Assembly (NCBI RefSeq): GCF_016598595.1
Contig: NZ_CP066786.1
Coordinates: forward strand, 2,441,501-2,505,500
Source of the DNA: Martelella lutilitoris
Lineage (GTDB): Bacteria > Pseudomonadota > Alphaproteobacteria > Rhizobiales > Rhizobiaceae
Length of the DNA stretch: 64,000 nt
Reading direction: 5' to 3'
The notes under the pieces were generated by a model. It was not told where the DNA came from, ran no database searches, and saw only the letters and a list, made by a program, of their open reading frames with translations. A program made the position numbers and the translations under genes. The first letter of the stretch is position 1, and the number at the start of each line of letters is the position of its first letter. This document shows positions 18,153-27,125 of the stretch, in pieces.

Positions 18153-19151
18153 TTGTCCATCGATCTGAAGACGCTGAAGCTGACGCCGCGCCGCCAGACA
18201 TTCAGCCATATCGCCCGCCGCTTCGGCGAGGACCGTCCGGCAAGCCGCTATGAAGAGGGCATGCTGGACGTTCAGGCCACGGCGCATTTCCACTACCGGC
18301 CTTTCTGGGAGCCGGAGATGGAGCTTTACGATCCGCGCCGCACCGCCATCGCCATGGCCGACTGGTATGCGCTGCGCGATCCGCGCCAGTTCTACTACGC
18401 CACCTACAACATCTCCCGCGCCGGCATGCGCGAGGCGGCCCAGCACAATATCGACTTCGTCGAGAAGCGCCGCCTGCTGGACAAGATCGAGCCGGAATGG
18501 CGGCAGAAGGTGGAGGACTACCTCCTGCCGCTTCGACATGTCGCCTGGGGCGCCAATATGAACGCCACGCAGATCTGCGACCGCGGCTACGGCACGGCGG
18601 TGACGGCGCCGTCGATGTTTGCGGCCGGCGACCAGCTCGGCATCGCCCAACTGATCGGCCAGATCGGCATGGACATGGCCGGCGGCACGGGCGAGGCGCT
18701 CGACGCGGCCAAGGAGAAATGGCTGGACGCCCCCTACTGGCAGGGCATGCGCCGCCTGGTCGAGGACACGCTGGTGGTCAGGGACTGGTTCGAGCTGTTC
18801 GTGGCGCAGAACATCGCCATCGACGGACTTCTCTACCCGCTGGTCTATACGGCGTTTGACGAGGAAGGCCAGAAGCATGGGGCAACCGCCGTCTCCATGG
18901 TGACCGAGTTCATGGTCGAATGGTTTGCCGACCAGAGCCGCTGGGCCGATGCGGTGATCCGCCGGGCCGCCGAGGAGAGCGACGCCAATACGCATCTGCT
19001 TGGAGAATGGTATCGCTTCTGGCGCGACCGCACGGCCGAGGCGCTGGCGCCGCTTGCCGCGCATGTTCTGGGCGACGCCGGAAAGCCGGCGCTTGCCGAC
19101 CTCGTTTCCGAGCTCGACGGCCGCGCCGGTCGCCTCGGCCTTGCCGCCTGA
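18153..19151 (+). CDS. dmpL: Phenol hydroxylase oxygenase beta subunit
   Basis: 332 residues, the usual size for the P1 subunit. It forms the (alpha-beta-gamma)2 hydroxylase with DmpN and DmpO and lacks the diiron ligands. Family features: RRQTFSHIARRFGEDRPASR, then HFHYRPFWEPEMELYDPRRT, and YALRDPRQFYYATYNISRAG. The start codon is TTG (18153-18155), with GGAGGAG at 18141-18147; no nearer ATG fits. It lies 44 bases after dmpK. Confidence 0.95.
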   Translation: MSIDLKTLKLTPRRQTFSHIARRFGEDRPASRYEEGMLDVQATAHFHYRPFWEPEMELYDPRRTAIAMADWYALRDPRQFYYATYNISRAGMREAAQHNIDFVEKRRLLDKIEPEWRQKVEDYLLPLRHVAWGANMNATQICDRGYGTAVTAPSMFAAGDQLGIAQLIGQIGMDMAGGTGEALDAAKEKWLDAPYWQGMRRLVEDTLVVRDWFELFVAQNIAIDGLLYPLVYTAFDEEGQKHGATAVSMVTEFMVEWFADQSRWADAVIRRAAEESDANTHLLGEWYRFWRDRTAEALAPLAAHVLGDAGKPALADLVSELDGRAGRLGLAA

Positions 19152-19163
19152 AGGAGAACCGAC

Positions 19164-19436
19164 ATGGCACAGCTCGTATCGATCACGCTCCAGGACACCA
19201 ATGACGGCCGGATGATCGCGGACGCGATCCGGCAGGACAATCCGGGCGTGGAAACGCTCTCCATGCCCGGCGCGCTGAAGCTGGACCGCGCCGGCGACCT
19301 CGTCATCCGCGCCTCCACCGTTTCCGAGAAGCTCGGGCGCGAATGGGATCCGCAGGAAATTCACATGACCATGATTTCCATGGCCGGCAATCTGGACGAG
19401 GACGATGACTATTTCGCCCTCTCCTGGAACCGTTGA
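19164..19436 (+). CDS. dmpM: Phenol hydroxylase regulatory (effector) protein
   Basis: 90 residues, matching the cofactor-free P2 effector that binds the hydroxylase and couples electron flow to oxygen activation. Diagnostic stretches: VSITLQDTNDGRMIADAIRQ and LVIRASTVSEKLGREWDPQE, with an acidic tail. GAAGGAG precedes the ATG. It is 12 bases after dmpL and 16 before dmpN. Confidence 0.93.
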   Translation: MAQLVSITLQDTNDGRMIADAIRQDNPGVETLSMPGALKLDRAGDLVIRASTVSEKLGREWDPQEIHMTMISMAGNLDEDDDYFALSWNR

Positions 19437-19452
19437 GAGGGGAAAGAAGACA

Positions 19453-20967
19453 ATGGCAAAGAAACTCGGCCTCAAGCAGCGCTACGCGCTTCTCACCCGC
19501 GGCCTTGACTGGCAGACCACCTATCAGCCGATGGACAAGGTCTTCCCCGAGGCGACCTTCGAGGGCATCAAGATCCGCGACTGGGACAAGTGGCAGGATC
19601 CCTTCCGCCTCACCATGGACGCCTACTGGAAATTCCAGTCGGAAAAGGAGCGCAAGCTCTACGCCGTTCTCGACAGCTTCGCCCAGAACAACGGCCAGCT
19701 CGGCCTTTCTGAGGCGCGCTATCTGAACGCCGTGAAGCTGTTCCTGACCGGCGTCTCGCCGCTCGAATATCAGGCCCATCGCGGCTTCGCCCATGCCGGC
19801 CGCCAGCTTCCGGGCGTCGGCCCGCGTATTGCCGCGCAGATGCAGTCGCTCGACGAGCTGCGCCACGCCCAGACGCAGATCCACACGATCTCGCACTACA
19901 ACAAGTTCTTCGACGGCCTGCACGAATTCCCGCATATGCATGACCGGGTCTGGTACCTGTCCGTGCCGAAGTCCTTCTTCGACGACGCCCGCACCGCCGG
20001 CCCGTTCGAGTTCATGATCGCGATCGGCTTCGCGTTCGAATATGTGCTGACCAACCTGCTCTTCGTTCCCTTCATGTCCGGCGCGGCCTATAATGGCGAC
20101 ATGGCGACCGTGACCTTCGGCTTTTCCGCCCAGTCGGATGAAAGCCGGCACATGACGCTCGGCATCGAGGTGATCAAGTTCCTGCTGGAACAGCACCCCG
20201 ACAACCTGCCGATCGTGCAGCGCTGGGTCGATAAGTGGTTCTGGCGCGGCTACAAGGTGCTGAGCCTCGTCGCGATGATGATGGACTACATGCTGCCCAA
20301 GCGCATCATGTCGTGGAAGGAAGCCTGGGAGATCTATTTCGTCCAGGCCGGCGGCGCGCTGTTCGAGGATCTCGCCCGCTACGGCCTGCGTCCGCCGAAA
20401 TATCACGAGCAGGCGACCGCGGAAGCCGATCACCTGTCGCACCAGAACTGGTCGATCTTCTACAACTACACCCAGGCCGCCGCCTTCCACACCTGGTTGC
20501 CGGATGCTCAGGAGATGGGCTGGCTTTCGGAGAAGTATCCGGACACGTTCGACAAGTATTACCGGCCGCGCTACGAACAGTGGCGCAAGATGGAGGCGGA
20601 CGGCAAGCGCTTCTACAACAATGCCCTGCCGCAGCTCTGCAATTGCTGCCAGATACCCATGGGCTACACCGAGCCCGGCGATCCGAACACGATCTCGTTC
20701 CGCGAAAGCACCTACAAGGGCGAGCGCTACCACTTCTGCTCCGATGGCTGCAAGGACATATTCGACCACGAGCCGGAGAAATACGCCCAGGCCTGGCTGC
20801 CCGTACACCAGATCTTCCAGGGCCATTGCGGCGGAGCCGATCTCGGCGACGTCTTGAAGTGGTACAACATGAATGTCGGCGCCGACAACATGGACCAGTC
20901 CGTCTCGCCCGACCAGAAGCTCTGGGAGGAATGGCAGAACGAACGCGCCCGGGTGGCGGCCGAGTAG
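19453..20967 (+). CDS. dmpN: Phenol hydroxylase oxygenase alpha subunit (diiron catalytic subunit)
   Basis: Hydroxylates phenol to catechol with oxygen. The 504-residue protein keeps all six expected diiron ligands of bacterial multicomponent monooxygenases: Glu105 (SPLEYQAH), Glu135 and His138 (SLDELRHAQ), Glu196 (FAFEYVLTN), and Glu230 and His233 (SDESRHMTL). The C-terminal part carries the YHS-like zinc region (LCNCCQIPMGY ... HFCSDGCKDIFDHEPEKYAQ) usual in this subunit. Start 19453 gives the standard MAKKLGLKQRYALLTRGLDW; the upstream ATG at 19405 lies inside dmpM. Confidence 0.96.
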   Translation: MAKKLGLKQRYALLTRGLDWQTTYQPMDKVFPEATFEGIKIRDWDKWQDPFRLTMDAYWKFQSEKERKLYAVLDSFAQNNGQLGLSEARYLNAVKLFLTGVSPLEYQAHRGFAHAGRQLPGVGPRIAAQMQSLDELRHAQTQIHTISHYNKFFDGLHEFPHMHDRVWYLSVPKSFFDDARTAGPFEFMIAIGFAFEYVLTNLLFVPFMSGAAYNGDMATVTFGFSAQSDESRHMTLGIEVIKFLLEQHPDNLPIVQRWVDKWFWRGYKVLSLVAMMMDYMLPKRIMSWKEAWEIYFVQAGGALFEDLARYGLRPPKYHEQATAEADHLSHQNWSIFYNYTQAAAFHTWLPDAQEMGWLSEKYPDTFDKYYRPRYEQWRKMEADGKRFYNNALPQLCNCCQIPMGYTEPGDPNTISFRESTYKGERYHFCSDGCKDIFDHEPEKYAQAWLPVHQIFQGHCGGADLGDVLKWYNMNVGADNMDQSVSPDQKLWEEWQNERARVAAE

Positions 20968-21037
20968 GCCTGCCCGCCGCATCCGCCCGGCGCATGAGGC
21001 GCCGGGCAAGGTCTCATTCGTTTTCAAGGAGGAAACC

Positions 21038-21409
21038 ATGGGCGTTGTCGCTCTTGACCCCGATTATGCCGAAAAGGTCGAAATCCGCGACCGGCTGGAG
21101 AATTTCCACGGCAACCAGCTTGTTTACATCCACTGGGAAGAACATCTGATGTTCTGCGCCGCAATCGCCTTTCCCCTGCCGCCGGCCATGCCTTTCGGCG
21201 CGATCCTCAGCCAGATCCTGCCGACCTATTACGGCATGCATCCCGATTTCGAGAAGATCGACTGGAGCGCGGTGCGCTGGACGATCGATGGCAAGGAGGC
21301 CCATCCCGATCCGGAGAAGTCGCTTGCCGAAAACGGGATCGGCCACAAGTCGCTGATCCGTTTCTGGACGCCGGGCCTTTCCGGCGTCGGCGGCGTTGCG
21401 ACCGTCTAG
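21038..21409 (+). CDS. dmpO: Phenol hydroxylase oxygenase gamma subunit
   Basis: 123 residues of the P4 type: RENF-like ENFHGNQLVYIHWEEHLMFC, then FPLPPAMPFGAILSQILPTY and HPDFEKIDWSAVRW. AGGAGG precedes ATG 21038. Third subunit of the hydroxylase core, 70 bases after dmpN. Confidence 0.93.
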   Translation: MGVVALDPDYAEKVEIRDRLENFHGNQLVYIHWEEHLMFCAAIAFPLPPAMPFGAILSQILPTYYGMHPDFEKIDWSAVRWTIDGKEAHPDPEKSLAENGIGHKSLIRFWTPGLSGVGGVATV

Positions 21410-21493
21410 GACGGTCATTCAAAGGCAATCGCGCATGGAGAGCACTTCCGGTGAAACCGGGTGTTCTCCAGAAGAATTTGAGGGAGGCGCCCC

Positions 21494-22552
21494 ATGGCCT
21501 TCAGGCTGACCGTCGAGCCGATCGGCGAAACCATCGAGGTCCGCGAGGACCAGACCATTCTCGATGCCTGTCTCAGGCAGGGCATCTGGCTGCCGCATGC
21601 CTGCGGCCACGGGCTTTGCGGAACCTGCAAGGTCGACGTGCTGGAGGGTGAGGTCGACCATGCCGACGCCTCCTCCTTCGCGCTCATGGATTTCGAGCGC
21701 GAGGACGGCAAGACGCTCGCCTGCTGCGCGCGGCTGACGGAAGACGTGGTGATAGAGGCTGAAATCGACGAGGATGAGGATGCCGAGCACATTCCGATCC
21801 GCGACTTCTCGGCAACGGTCACGAGGATCGTTGACCTCACCCCCGACATCAAGGGCATCTGGCTGGCCATCGACGGCGAGCCGATTCGCTTCCAGCCGGG
21901 CCAGTACGTCAATCTGACCGTGCCGGGCGTCGAGGGCCCGCGCGCCTTCTCCATCGCCTCAAGCCCCCAAGACGGCGCGACGATCGAACTCAACGTGCGC
22001 AAGGTGCCGGGCGGCAAGGCAACGCCGCTTCTGCACGAGACCCTCAAAGAGGGCGATCATCTTTCGTTTACAGGTCCTTACGGTCAATTCTTCACCCGAC
22101 GCTCGCGCGGCGGCACGCAGATCTTCGTCGGCGGAGGCAGCGGGCTTTCCAGCCCGAAATCCATGGTGCTCGATCTTCTGGAAAGCGGCTGGGACGAGCC
22201 CGTCTACCTGTTCCACGGCGCGCGCGGCCTGAAGGATCTCTACTACCGCGACCTGTTCGAGACGCTCGCCGCCGAGCACGGCAATTTCCGCTACGTTCCG
22301 GCGTTGTCCGAACCCGACCCCGGCGACGGGTGGCAGGGCGAGACCGGCTTCATCCATGAGGCGCTGCAGCGCGCCTTTCCCGACGGTTTCGCCGACATGA
22401 CCGCCTATCTCTGCGGGCCGCCGCCGATGATCGAGGCGACCATCCGCACGCTGATGCGCGGTTTTCTGTTCGAAGAAGGAATCTTTACCGAAAAATTCCT
22501 GACGGGGGCCGACGAGGACAGGATCAAAAGCCCGGTCTTCCGCCGCATCTGA
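21494..22552 (+). CDS. dmpP: Phenol hydroxylase NADH:acceptor reductase (P5)
   Basis: Passes electrons from NADH through FAD and a plant-type [2Fe-2S] cluster to the hydroxylase. 352 residues. Ferredoxin ligands Cys37, Cys42, Cys45 (HACGHGLCGTCKVDVLEG) and Cys77 or Cys78 (LACCAR); FAD motif RAFSIASSP; NAD-binding GGGSGLSSPKSM; C-terminal YLCGPPPMIEA. GGGAGG sits just before the ATG. It ends the operon; the next gene is convergent. No catechol 2,3-dioxygenase or other meta-pathway gene follows. Confidence 0.95.
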   Translation: MAFRLTVEPIGETIEVREDQTILDACLRQGIWLPHACGHGLCGTCKVDVLEGEVDHADASSFALMDFEREDGKTLACCARLTEDVVIEAEIDEDEDAEHIPIRDFSATVTRIVDLTPDIKGIWLAIDGEPIRFQPGQYVNLTVPGVEGPRAFSIASSPQDGATIELNVRKVPGGKATPLLHETLKEGDHLSFTGPYGQFFTRRSRGGTQIFVGGGSGLSSPKSMVLDLLESGWDEPVYLFHGARGLKDLYYRDLFETLAAEHGNFRYVPALSEPDPGDGWQGETGFIHEALQRAFPDGFADMTAYLCGPPPMIEATIRTLMRGFLFEEGIFTEKFLTGADEDRIKSPVFRRI

Positions 22553-22575
22553 CAGACGGGAACGCGCGGCGGAGT

Positions 22576-23202
22576 TCAGAGCGTTGCGGCGATCCAGCTG
22601 ACAATGTCCGCCTGGACATCGGCAAACGCCTTGTCGAGGGCGGCAACGAGCACGCCGCTGGAAGCGGACGGGTTGACGCCGACGCTGCTTTCAAACAGGC
22701 GCTGGGCCCTGACGACGCCGGTGCGGTCATCGAGGAGCTTGACCGAGAGCACTACGTCCGCCGTCCCCGGCCCCGCCGCGTCGATCGCGAATTCGCGGAT
22801 CTCCACCACCACCTGATAGTCGATCGCAAGCCCCTGCCCCGGCATGCCGACGCCGCCGAAGAGGCCGGTGTTCTCCAGCCCCGCAACGAGCCGCGCCTGA
22901 ACCACGGCCGGCAGAAGATCGCTCCACTGGGCATTCGCCAGATAACGAAGCTCGGAACCGGAGAGCCTGACCACGATGCCGCGATTGTCGAGCACCTGGA
23001 TGGCCGACGGCGTCGGCACCAGCAGCTGGAGCCGCGCCGTGCGCGCGCGCTCGGCCGTCACCGGGCTCGCCGCCCGTGCCGTCAGGTCGAACGTATCGCT
23101 CGGCGGGCGAAGCGCGCAGCCGCTGAGGCCTGCCGCAAGGAGACCGAGCGCAAAGAGCGGCCCTACCAGCGCTCCGGCTTTTTCTCTCGCGGCAAAAAAC
23201 AT
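22576..23202 (-). CDS. ABC-type transport auxiliary lipoprotein (PqiC/MlaD-associated)
   Basis: 208 residues with a lipoprotein signal (LFALGLLAAGLSGCALRPPS, lipobox LSGC). The mature part matches the ABC-type transport auxiliary component family: PSAIQVLDNRGIVVRLSGSE, then WSDLLPAVVQARLVAGLENT. It probably sits in the outer membrane facing the MCE protein. Start 23202 places the signal peptide at the N-terminus; ATG 23256 adds 18 unlikely residues. Last gene of the mlaEFD-type operon. Confidence 0.88.
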   Translation of the reverse strand: MFFAAREKAGALVGPLFALGLLAAGLSGCALRPPSDTFDLTARAASPVTAERARTARLQLLVPTPSAIQVLDNRGIVVRLSGSELRYLANAQWSDLLPAVVQARLVAGLENTGLFGGVGMPGQGLAIDYQVVVEIREFAIDAAGPGTADVVLSVKLLDDRTGVVRAQRLFESSVGVNPSASSGVLVAALDKAFADVQADIVSWIAATL

Positions 23203-23352
23203 GCTTCCGTCCTTCCTGGGACCTGCTAATCCATTCATTTCAATGAAGTAAGGCATAAGAACCGGATTGCAAAGATCCTGATAGCGACTTTCTCCCGCCC
23301 GGGCGCGCTTTCGGCGGGCCTCTTTCAGATTCGCGCAACCAGGCCTTGAACC

Positions 23353-24723
23353 TCAATAGCGATTGCGACCGTCATAGGTCTTCATGGTATCCGTACCGAA
23401 AATGAACTGTTGCGGATCGTTGCTGATGGAATTGATCGTCCGGTTGAGGTTGTCGACCGTCCGGCGCGTATCGGACACCAACGCGCGGACATCGCGCAGT
23501 CCGGAGCCCGAGAAATTCTCGAGGTTCGCGGTGATCGGCCCGATGCGGGCATTCAGCGTTTCGGCGGCCTGCTGCACCGCAGCCAGGGTCTGGCGGGCCT
23601 GATCGGACAGCGATTCGACATTGTCGGATCCCAGCAGGTTATCGACCTTCACCAGCACGTCATTGACGCGCGAGGAGGCCTCGTTGAGCTTGACGGAAAG
23701 CTCGCTGATATTGTCGATCGCCGTGTCGATGTTCTGGGTCTTCGAATTCACGCTGTCGGCCACGTCGCGGATCGAGGCCACGGCCTGCTTGGCGTCGGCC
23801 ATGACCACCGCGAGATCGTCGACGGAGGTGCCGACCTTGTTGGCGTCGATCGCCGAAACAATGGCATCGACTTTCTTGAAGACGTCAAAGGCCTGATCGC
23901 CGAAGGTGCTGTAGCTTTCAACCGCTTCGGCGAACTTGGCGATCACATTGTCGAGGTCCTTGGAAGCGACGGCGACATTGGCGGTGATCGTGTTGGCATT
24001 GTTGATGATGCTTGCGACCTCGTCCGGATTGACGGCCTTGATCACCTTGTCGAGCGAATCGACCGTCGTCTCGAGCCGGCCGGAGAGACTGTCGACGGTG
24101 CGCGACAGTTTGCCGACGGTCTCGAGGAAATCGCCGATCTCGTCGGAATTGTCGGCGAGCGCGCCGGTGAAGGTCTCGACATTGCTGACCGTCTTGGTCA
24201 GCGTCGGGGATATGTCCTCGACCAGCGTCTGAACATCGCTCGCCGTCGAATCGATCCGTTTCATGATCCGGTCGGCCGTCGTCAGCAGGTTGGAAAGACT
24301 GGACTTGTCGGCCGTCAGTTCGGCGGGCTGGTCGTTCTTCAGCGCTTCCTGCAGGATGTTCGGTCCGTCCTGGCCGTTGGCGGCAAGTTCGATATAGCCG
24401 GTTCCCGTCAGGCCCTGAAGCTCAAGCTTGGCGGTGGTGCTGTCATGAACCGGCGTATCCGCCTTCACCTCGGTGCGGGCGATGGTGAAGCGCGGGTCCT
24501 CCGGGTCAATTTCCAGAGCCTTGATCGAGCCGACCTGGATGCCGTTGAAACGCACGGCGGAGCCGACGCTGAGGCCGTTGGCCGAGCCCGGAATGCGCAC
24601 GATCAGTTCGGCGATCGGTCCCTGCCGGCCGTATTCCTGCAGCCAGAACACGAAGCCGGCGGCCGAGGCCAGCACCAGCAGTACGAAAAAACCGACAATG
24701 GTATAGTTAGCTTTGGTTTCCAT
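23353..24723 (-). CDS. MlaD-family MCE protein of a lipid ABC transporter
   Basis: 456 residues. One N-terminal transmembrane helix (YTIVGFFVLLVLASAAGFVFW), one MCE domain (about 35-115, ELIVRIPGSANGLSVGSAVR, then GLTGTGYIELAANG), and a long helical C-terminal region rich in heptad-like Asp/Val/Leu repeats. MCE proteins form hexameric rings in the periplasm that pass phospholipids. It lies 9 bases downstream of the ATPase gene. Confidence 0.93.
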   Translation of the reverse strand: METKANYTIVGFFVLLVLASAAGFVFWLQEYGRQGPIAELIVRIPGSANGLSVGSAVRFNGIQVGSIKALEIDPEDPRFTIARTEVKADTPVHDSTTAKLELQGLTGTGYIELAANGQDGPNILQEALKNDQPAELTADKSSLSNLLTTADRIMKRIDSTASDVQTLVEDISPTLTKTVSNVETFTGALADNSDEIGDFLETVGKLSRTVDSLSGRLETTVDSLDKVIKAVNPDEVASIINNANTITANVAVASKDLDNVIAKFAEAVESYSTFGDQAFDVFKKVDAIVSAIDANKVGTSVDDLAVVMADAKQAVASIRDVADSVNSKTQNIDTAIDNISELSVKLNEASSRVNDVLVKVDNLLGSDNVESLSDQARQTLAAVQQAAETLNARIGPITANLENFSGSGLRDVRALVSDTRRTVDNLNRTINSISNDPQQFIFGTDTMKTYDGRNRY

Positions 24724-24732
24724 GCCTGCCCG

Positions 24733-25551
24733 TCAACGCTGTTCTTGGCCATCTGCGGCGTTTTCGAAAATAGCGCGGGACCTCTTGCCCCTGAAATAAC
24801 TCTGGACCCACGGGTCATCGAAGGCGAGCATCTTGTCGAGCGTTCCCTCGACCAGCACCTTCTTCCTTCCAAGCACCGCAATCCTGTCACATACGGCGTG
24901 CAGGCTGTCGAGGTCGTGAGTCACCATATAGACCGTAAGGCCGAGCGTGTCACGCAGCCGGCCGATCAGTTCATCGAACTCAGCCGCGCCGATCGGATCA
25001 AGCCCCGACGTCGGCTCGTCGAGAAACACCAGATCCGGGTCGAGCGCCAGCGCCCGGGCAAGCGCCGCGCGCTTGATCATGCCACCGGAAAGCTCCGAGG
25101 GATAACGCTCCGCCGCCTCGGGCCTCAAGCCCACCATCTCGATCTTCAGCCGTGCGAGATCATCCATCATCGCCTTGGGCAGATCGAGATATTCCCGCAT
25201 CGGCACCTGCACGTTTTCAAGAACGGTAAGGCCGGAAAACAGCGCCCCCTGCTGGAACAGGACGCCGACGCGCATATCGACCGCGAGCCTGTCCTCAAAG
25301 CTCAGATTGTCGAAATCCCTGCCGAAAATCGAGATCGTGCCCGCCTGGCGCGCATTCAGCCTCAGCACCGTGCGCATCAGTACCGACTTGCCCGTGCCCG
25401 ACCCGCCGACGAAGCCGAGAATTTCGCCGCGATAGACGTCGAGATCGAGATTTTCGAGCACGGTCGGACCGCCGAAACCGACGGTGAGCCCGCGCACGCT
25501 CAGAATGGTCTCGCGGTCTTCTTCCGTTCTGCTGTCGACCTCACCGTTCAC
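24733..25551 (-). CDS. MlaF-like ABC transporter ATPase
   Basis: 272 residues with all ABC motifs: Walker A GGSGTGKSVLMR, signature LSGGMIKRAALARAL, Walker B LVFLDEPTSGLDP, and the switch histidine in VTHDLDSLH. Powers lipid movement by the MlaE-type permease. It is 10 bases after the permease gene. Confidence 0.95.
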   Translation of the reverse strand: MNGEVDSRTEEDRETILSVRGLTVGFGGPTVLENLDLDVYRGEILGFVGGSGTGKSVLMRTVLRLNARQAGTISIFGRDFDNLSFEDRLAVDMRVGVLFQQGALFSGLTVLENVQVPMREYLDLPKAMMDDLARLKIEMVGLRPEAAERYPSELSGGMIKRAALARALALDPDLVFLDEPTSGLDPIGAAEFDELIGRLRDTLGLTVYMVTHDLDSLHAVCDRIAVLGRKKVLVEGTLDKMLAFDDPWVQSYFRGKRSRAIFENAADGQEQR

Positions 25552-25561
25552 CGCCTGCTCC

Positions 25562-26728
25562 TCAATAATCGATCGCCGCGTAGAAAATGGCGAAGATGCC
25601 GTCGGCGAGGATCACCACGAAGATCGACTTCACCACCGACGCCGTCACCTTCTGACCCAGGGATTCGGCGCTGCCGCCGACCTTCATGCCCTCAAGCGCC
25701 GCGATGATGGCGATGATCAGCGCCATGACAGGGGCCTTCAGCATCCCCGAGATCACGTCCGCCATATCGACGGCCTCGTGGAAGCGCTGCATGAAGGTCT
25801 CGAGCGTGATCCCGGAATAGACATCGAGCACCACCACCGCGCCGGCAAGCGCGGCGAAGTTGGCGAGAATCGTCAGAAGCGGCAGCGCGATCAGGAGCGC
25901 CACCATGCGCGGAAACACCAGAACGGAGACCGGATCGAAGCCCATCACCCTCAGCGCGTCAATCTCCTCGCGCATGCGCATGGCGCCGATCTCGGCGGTG
26001 ATCGCGCTGCCGGAGCGTCCGGCGATCATGATCGCGGTCAAGAGCACGCCGATTTCGCGCAATTGCAGAATGCCGACGAGATCGACCACGAAGAGCTCGG
26101 CGCCGAAATAGCTGAGCTGGAAGGCGCCTTGCTGGGCAATGATGGCGCCGACGAGGAACGACATCAGCGCAATGATCGGTACGGCGCGCACGCCCATATG
26201 GTCGAGCTGCGCCGTGATGGCCGCCATGTTGACGCCGCCGCCCCTGGACAGAAGCGCCTTCAGGCCGAGAAAGAGCGCGCCGAAGAAACCGATCCCGCGG
26301 AAGACATCGCGTCCGCCCGCCACCGCCGACCTGCCGACCGGATCGAGAATGATCTCCGGCAGGCTCTTGCGCGGCGTTTCCGACTTTTCCGGCTCCGGCA
26401 AGGTTTCCGGAATGGCCTCCATGAGATCGGAAACGCGCGCATCCATTCCGGCGACTTCGGTCTCGAAACCGGCAGCCCTGCATTCGGCCTGCACCTCGCG
26501 CACCAGCCAGGCGCCGGCCGTGTCGAGCCGCTCCAGCCCGGAAAGGTCGACCACCGCCGTGCCGCCCCGCCCTTTCAGCCGTCCGGCCAGCTGATCGATC
26601 TCGCCGCTCAGCGGGCGCGCATTGCGAACCGTCCAGAACCCCTGCAGAAAAAGGGTTGTGGTCGTTTCGCCGTCGCCGGGCGCAACCGTCAGGGAGGCTT
26701 TCGTTTCGTCCGCGTTCTGCAAATGCAA
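25562..26728 (-). CDS. MlaE-family permease with N-terminal STAS domain
   Basis: Inner-membrane permease of the lipid transporter. The STAS-like domain (about 20-110 from the chosen start) includes GGTAVVDLSGLERLDTAGAW; the MlaE domain follows with several membrane segments (VRAVPIIALMSFLVGAIIAQ, VGILQLREIGVLLTAIMIAG, LVFPRMVALLIALPLLTILA). The conserved ALRVMGFDPVSVLVFPR motif is present. The open frame reaches back to 27073, but residues before LHLQNADETKAS are not family-like. I chose TTG 26728; ATG 26818 or 26806 is possible. First gene of a four-gene operon. Confidence 0.9.
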   Translation of the reverse strand: MHLQNADETKASLTVAPGDGETTTTLFLQGFWTVRNARPLSGEIDQLAGRLKGRGGTAVVDLSGLERLDTAGAWLVREVQAECRAAGFETEVAGMDARVSDLMEAIPETLPEPEKSETPRKSLPEIILDPVGRSAVAGGRDVFRGIGFFGALFLGLKALLSRGGGVNMAAITAQLDHMGVRAVPIIALMSFLVGAIIAQQGAFQLSYFGAELFVVDLVGILQLREIGVLLTAIMIAGRSGSAITAEIGAMRMREEIDALRVMGFDPVSVLVFPRMVALLIALPLLTILANFAALAGAVVVLDVYSGITLETFMQRFHEAVDMADVISGMLKAPVMALIIAIIAALEGMKVGGSAESLGQKVTASVVKSIFVVILADGIFAIFYAAIDY

Positions 26729-27125
26729 GTATCCAGTGTTCCGCGCCGGTGCGACGCCGCATCGGCCCCGGCGCAAAATGCCTCGTCCGCCATGGCAGCG
26801 GGACATCGGCCGAACCATCGCAAGCCGGAAGACCCGAGATCGTGACGATCGAGCGCGATCATGACCTTTGTTAGGCTTTTCATGCCGGGAAAGAGATTGC
26901 AAGTCTTTTGAATGATATAGAGCGTCCACCGCGAAAGTGGAGTCTGTATTGTCCGTTGACCCATCTATCGGCCGATGCAACAGATCTGCATCGATGCGGT
27001 CAATTCCGCGGATTGAAAGCCCGGGATTGCCCGACTGTCGAAGGCTTGCGGCATGCGCGGTTTTTTTTTGCAAACGCCCCGGCCTGAAGACGTACAGCCG
27101 CGAAGGCGCGATAGGGAGGCTCCGG
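26729..27125. other. Intergenic region upstream of the Mla-type operon
   Basis: About 400 bases holding the promoter region of the transporter operon. An inverted repeat CGATGCA-acagatc-TGCATCG (26973-26993) is a candidate operator. A nine-base T-run starts near 27060, without a clear stem before it. No gene seen. Confidence 0.4.

Noticed and set aside
23410..25707. 765-residue plus-strand frame opposite the MlaD and MlaF genes
   Set aside because: Shadow; the minus strand has the MCE domain and ABC ATPase motifs.
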